A DNA stretch of 22,803 nucleotides from Rickettsia endosymbiont of Diachasma alloeum (lineage in GTDB: Bacteria; Pseudomonadota; Alphaproteobacteria; Rickettsiales; Rickettsiaceae). The stretch's first letter is position 1, and every line of letters begins with the position of its first letter. The notes beneath the pieces are model-generated. The model had not been told where the DNA came from and searched no databases. It saw only the letters and a program-made list of their open reading frames with translations. Made by a program: the position numbers and the translations under genes. The stretch covers positions 1-22,803 of the forward strand of contig DYDT01000026.1 of the NCBI GenBank assembly GCA_020404485.1, read 5' to 3'. Shown one piece after another: positions 22,614-22,803 of the stretch.

Positions 22614-22803
22614 ATGTCAAAGCTACAAAGAGTTCGCAACTGGAATAAATTATAACAGAGCATTAAAGAAAAGAGGAGCAATATTTTTCACATTTTGTGA
22701 AAAATATTTAGAGGAGCTATATTATAGAGGTCCTAGGGAGAGGGGAGGAGCAAGGAAATATAGCGAAAGAATGTATGAATATATACTAACAGTAAAATTA
22801 TTA
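22614..22803 (+). pseudogene. IS5-type transposase, 5' part, frameshifted and cut by the window edge
   Basis: ATG 22614 opens MSKLQRVRNWNKL and then stops at TAA 22653-22655. Shifting by one base, codons from 22651 to the window end read YNRALKKRGAIFF...YYRGPRERGGARKYSERMYEYILTVKLL without a stop. Joined as NWN(K)YNRAL, this matches the N-terminus of IS5/IS903-group DDE transposases (a W..YN.AL.RRG pattern followed by a G.RG..YS..M segment). The simplest reading is one extra T in the T-T run at 22650-22651 that breaks the gene. The catalytic DDE part and the right end lie outside the window. The left end of the element is probably between about 22550 and 22600, but I could not identify the inverted repeat. 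Confidence 0.7.

Noticed and set aside
1..22803. CRISPR arrays and tRNA genes
   Set aside because: The repeats are dispersed palindromes without regular spacers, and no cloverleaf with a T-arm signature was found; GGTTTGAACC near 91-99 belongs to a hairpin tail.

Overview
The window is AT-rich and fits an obligate intracellular alphaproteobacterium of the genus Rickettsia. Three things point there: numerous short palindromic repeats of the Rickettsia palindromic element (RPE) type between genes, one of them inside murG; a class I lysyl-tRNA synthetase; and a RalF-type Sec7-domain effector. As I recall the literature, ralF is intact in the typhus, transitional and ancestral groups and degraded or missing in most spotted-fever species. 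Together with the IS fragment at the right edge, this suggests a transitional-group (R. felis-like) or ancestral-group species. The species call is inference.

Layout. Positions 1-242 hold two strong hairpins. Positions 243-6422 form a plus-strand envelope block: M23 peptidase, lspA, a BamF/DUF3035-like lipoprotein, murD, ftsW, murG. A nested palindrome of about 220 bp separates the lipoprotein from murD. A Rickettsia-type acidic lipoprotein (6559-7200) faces a minus-strand pair, a small lipoprotein coupled to yaaA, across a repeat-filled gap that contains a bidirectional terminator. Positions 8753-11260 encode a three-gene ABC importer of the TrpX/PF04392 type, whose last gene overlaps a convergent dsbB. 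Then come lysS, an AEC-family carrier, maeB and ralF, all on the plus strand and mostly separated by repeats. After a 0.5-kb composite of nested repeats, the minus strand carries rpmI-rplT and rpmH-rnpA. The plus strand ends with queE, rplY and the frameshifted start of an IS5-type transposase.

How the genes fit together. MurD, FtsW and MurG are consecutive steps of peptidoglycan precursor and septal wall synthesis, and the M23 enzyme remodels the wall. LspA matures lipoproteins, of which this window encodes three. The AEC carrier lies just upstream of malic enzyme, an arrangement that would suit dicarboxylate uptake feeding pyruvate production. RalF is the one clear host-interaction gene: an Arf guanine-nucleotide exchange domain joined to a coiled coil and a WASP/formin-like polyproline tail.

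The most unusual content is the repeat layer. At least ten palindromic elements of several families occur here. Some are nested inside each other, one carries a terminator, one abuts a start codon, and one has been absorbed into a protein-coding gene. I saw no tRNA, rRNA or CRISPR array.
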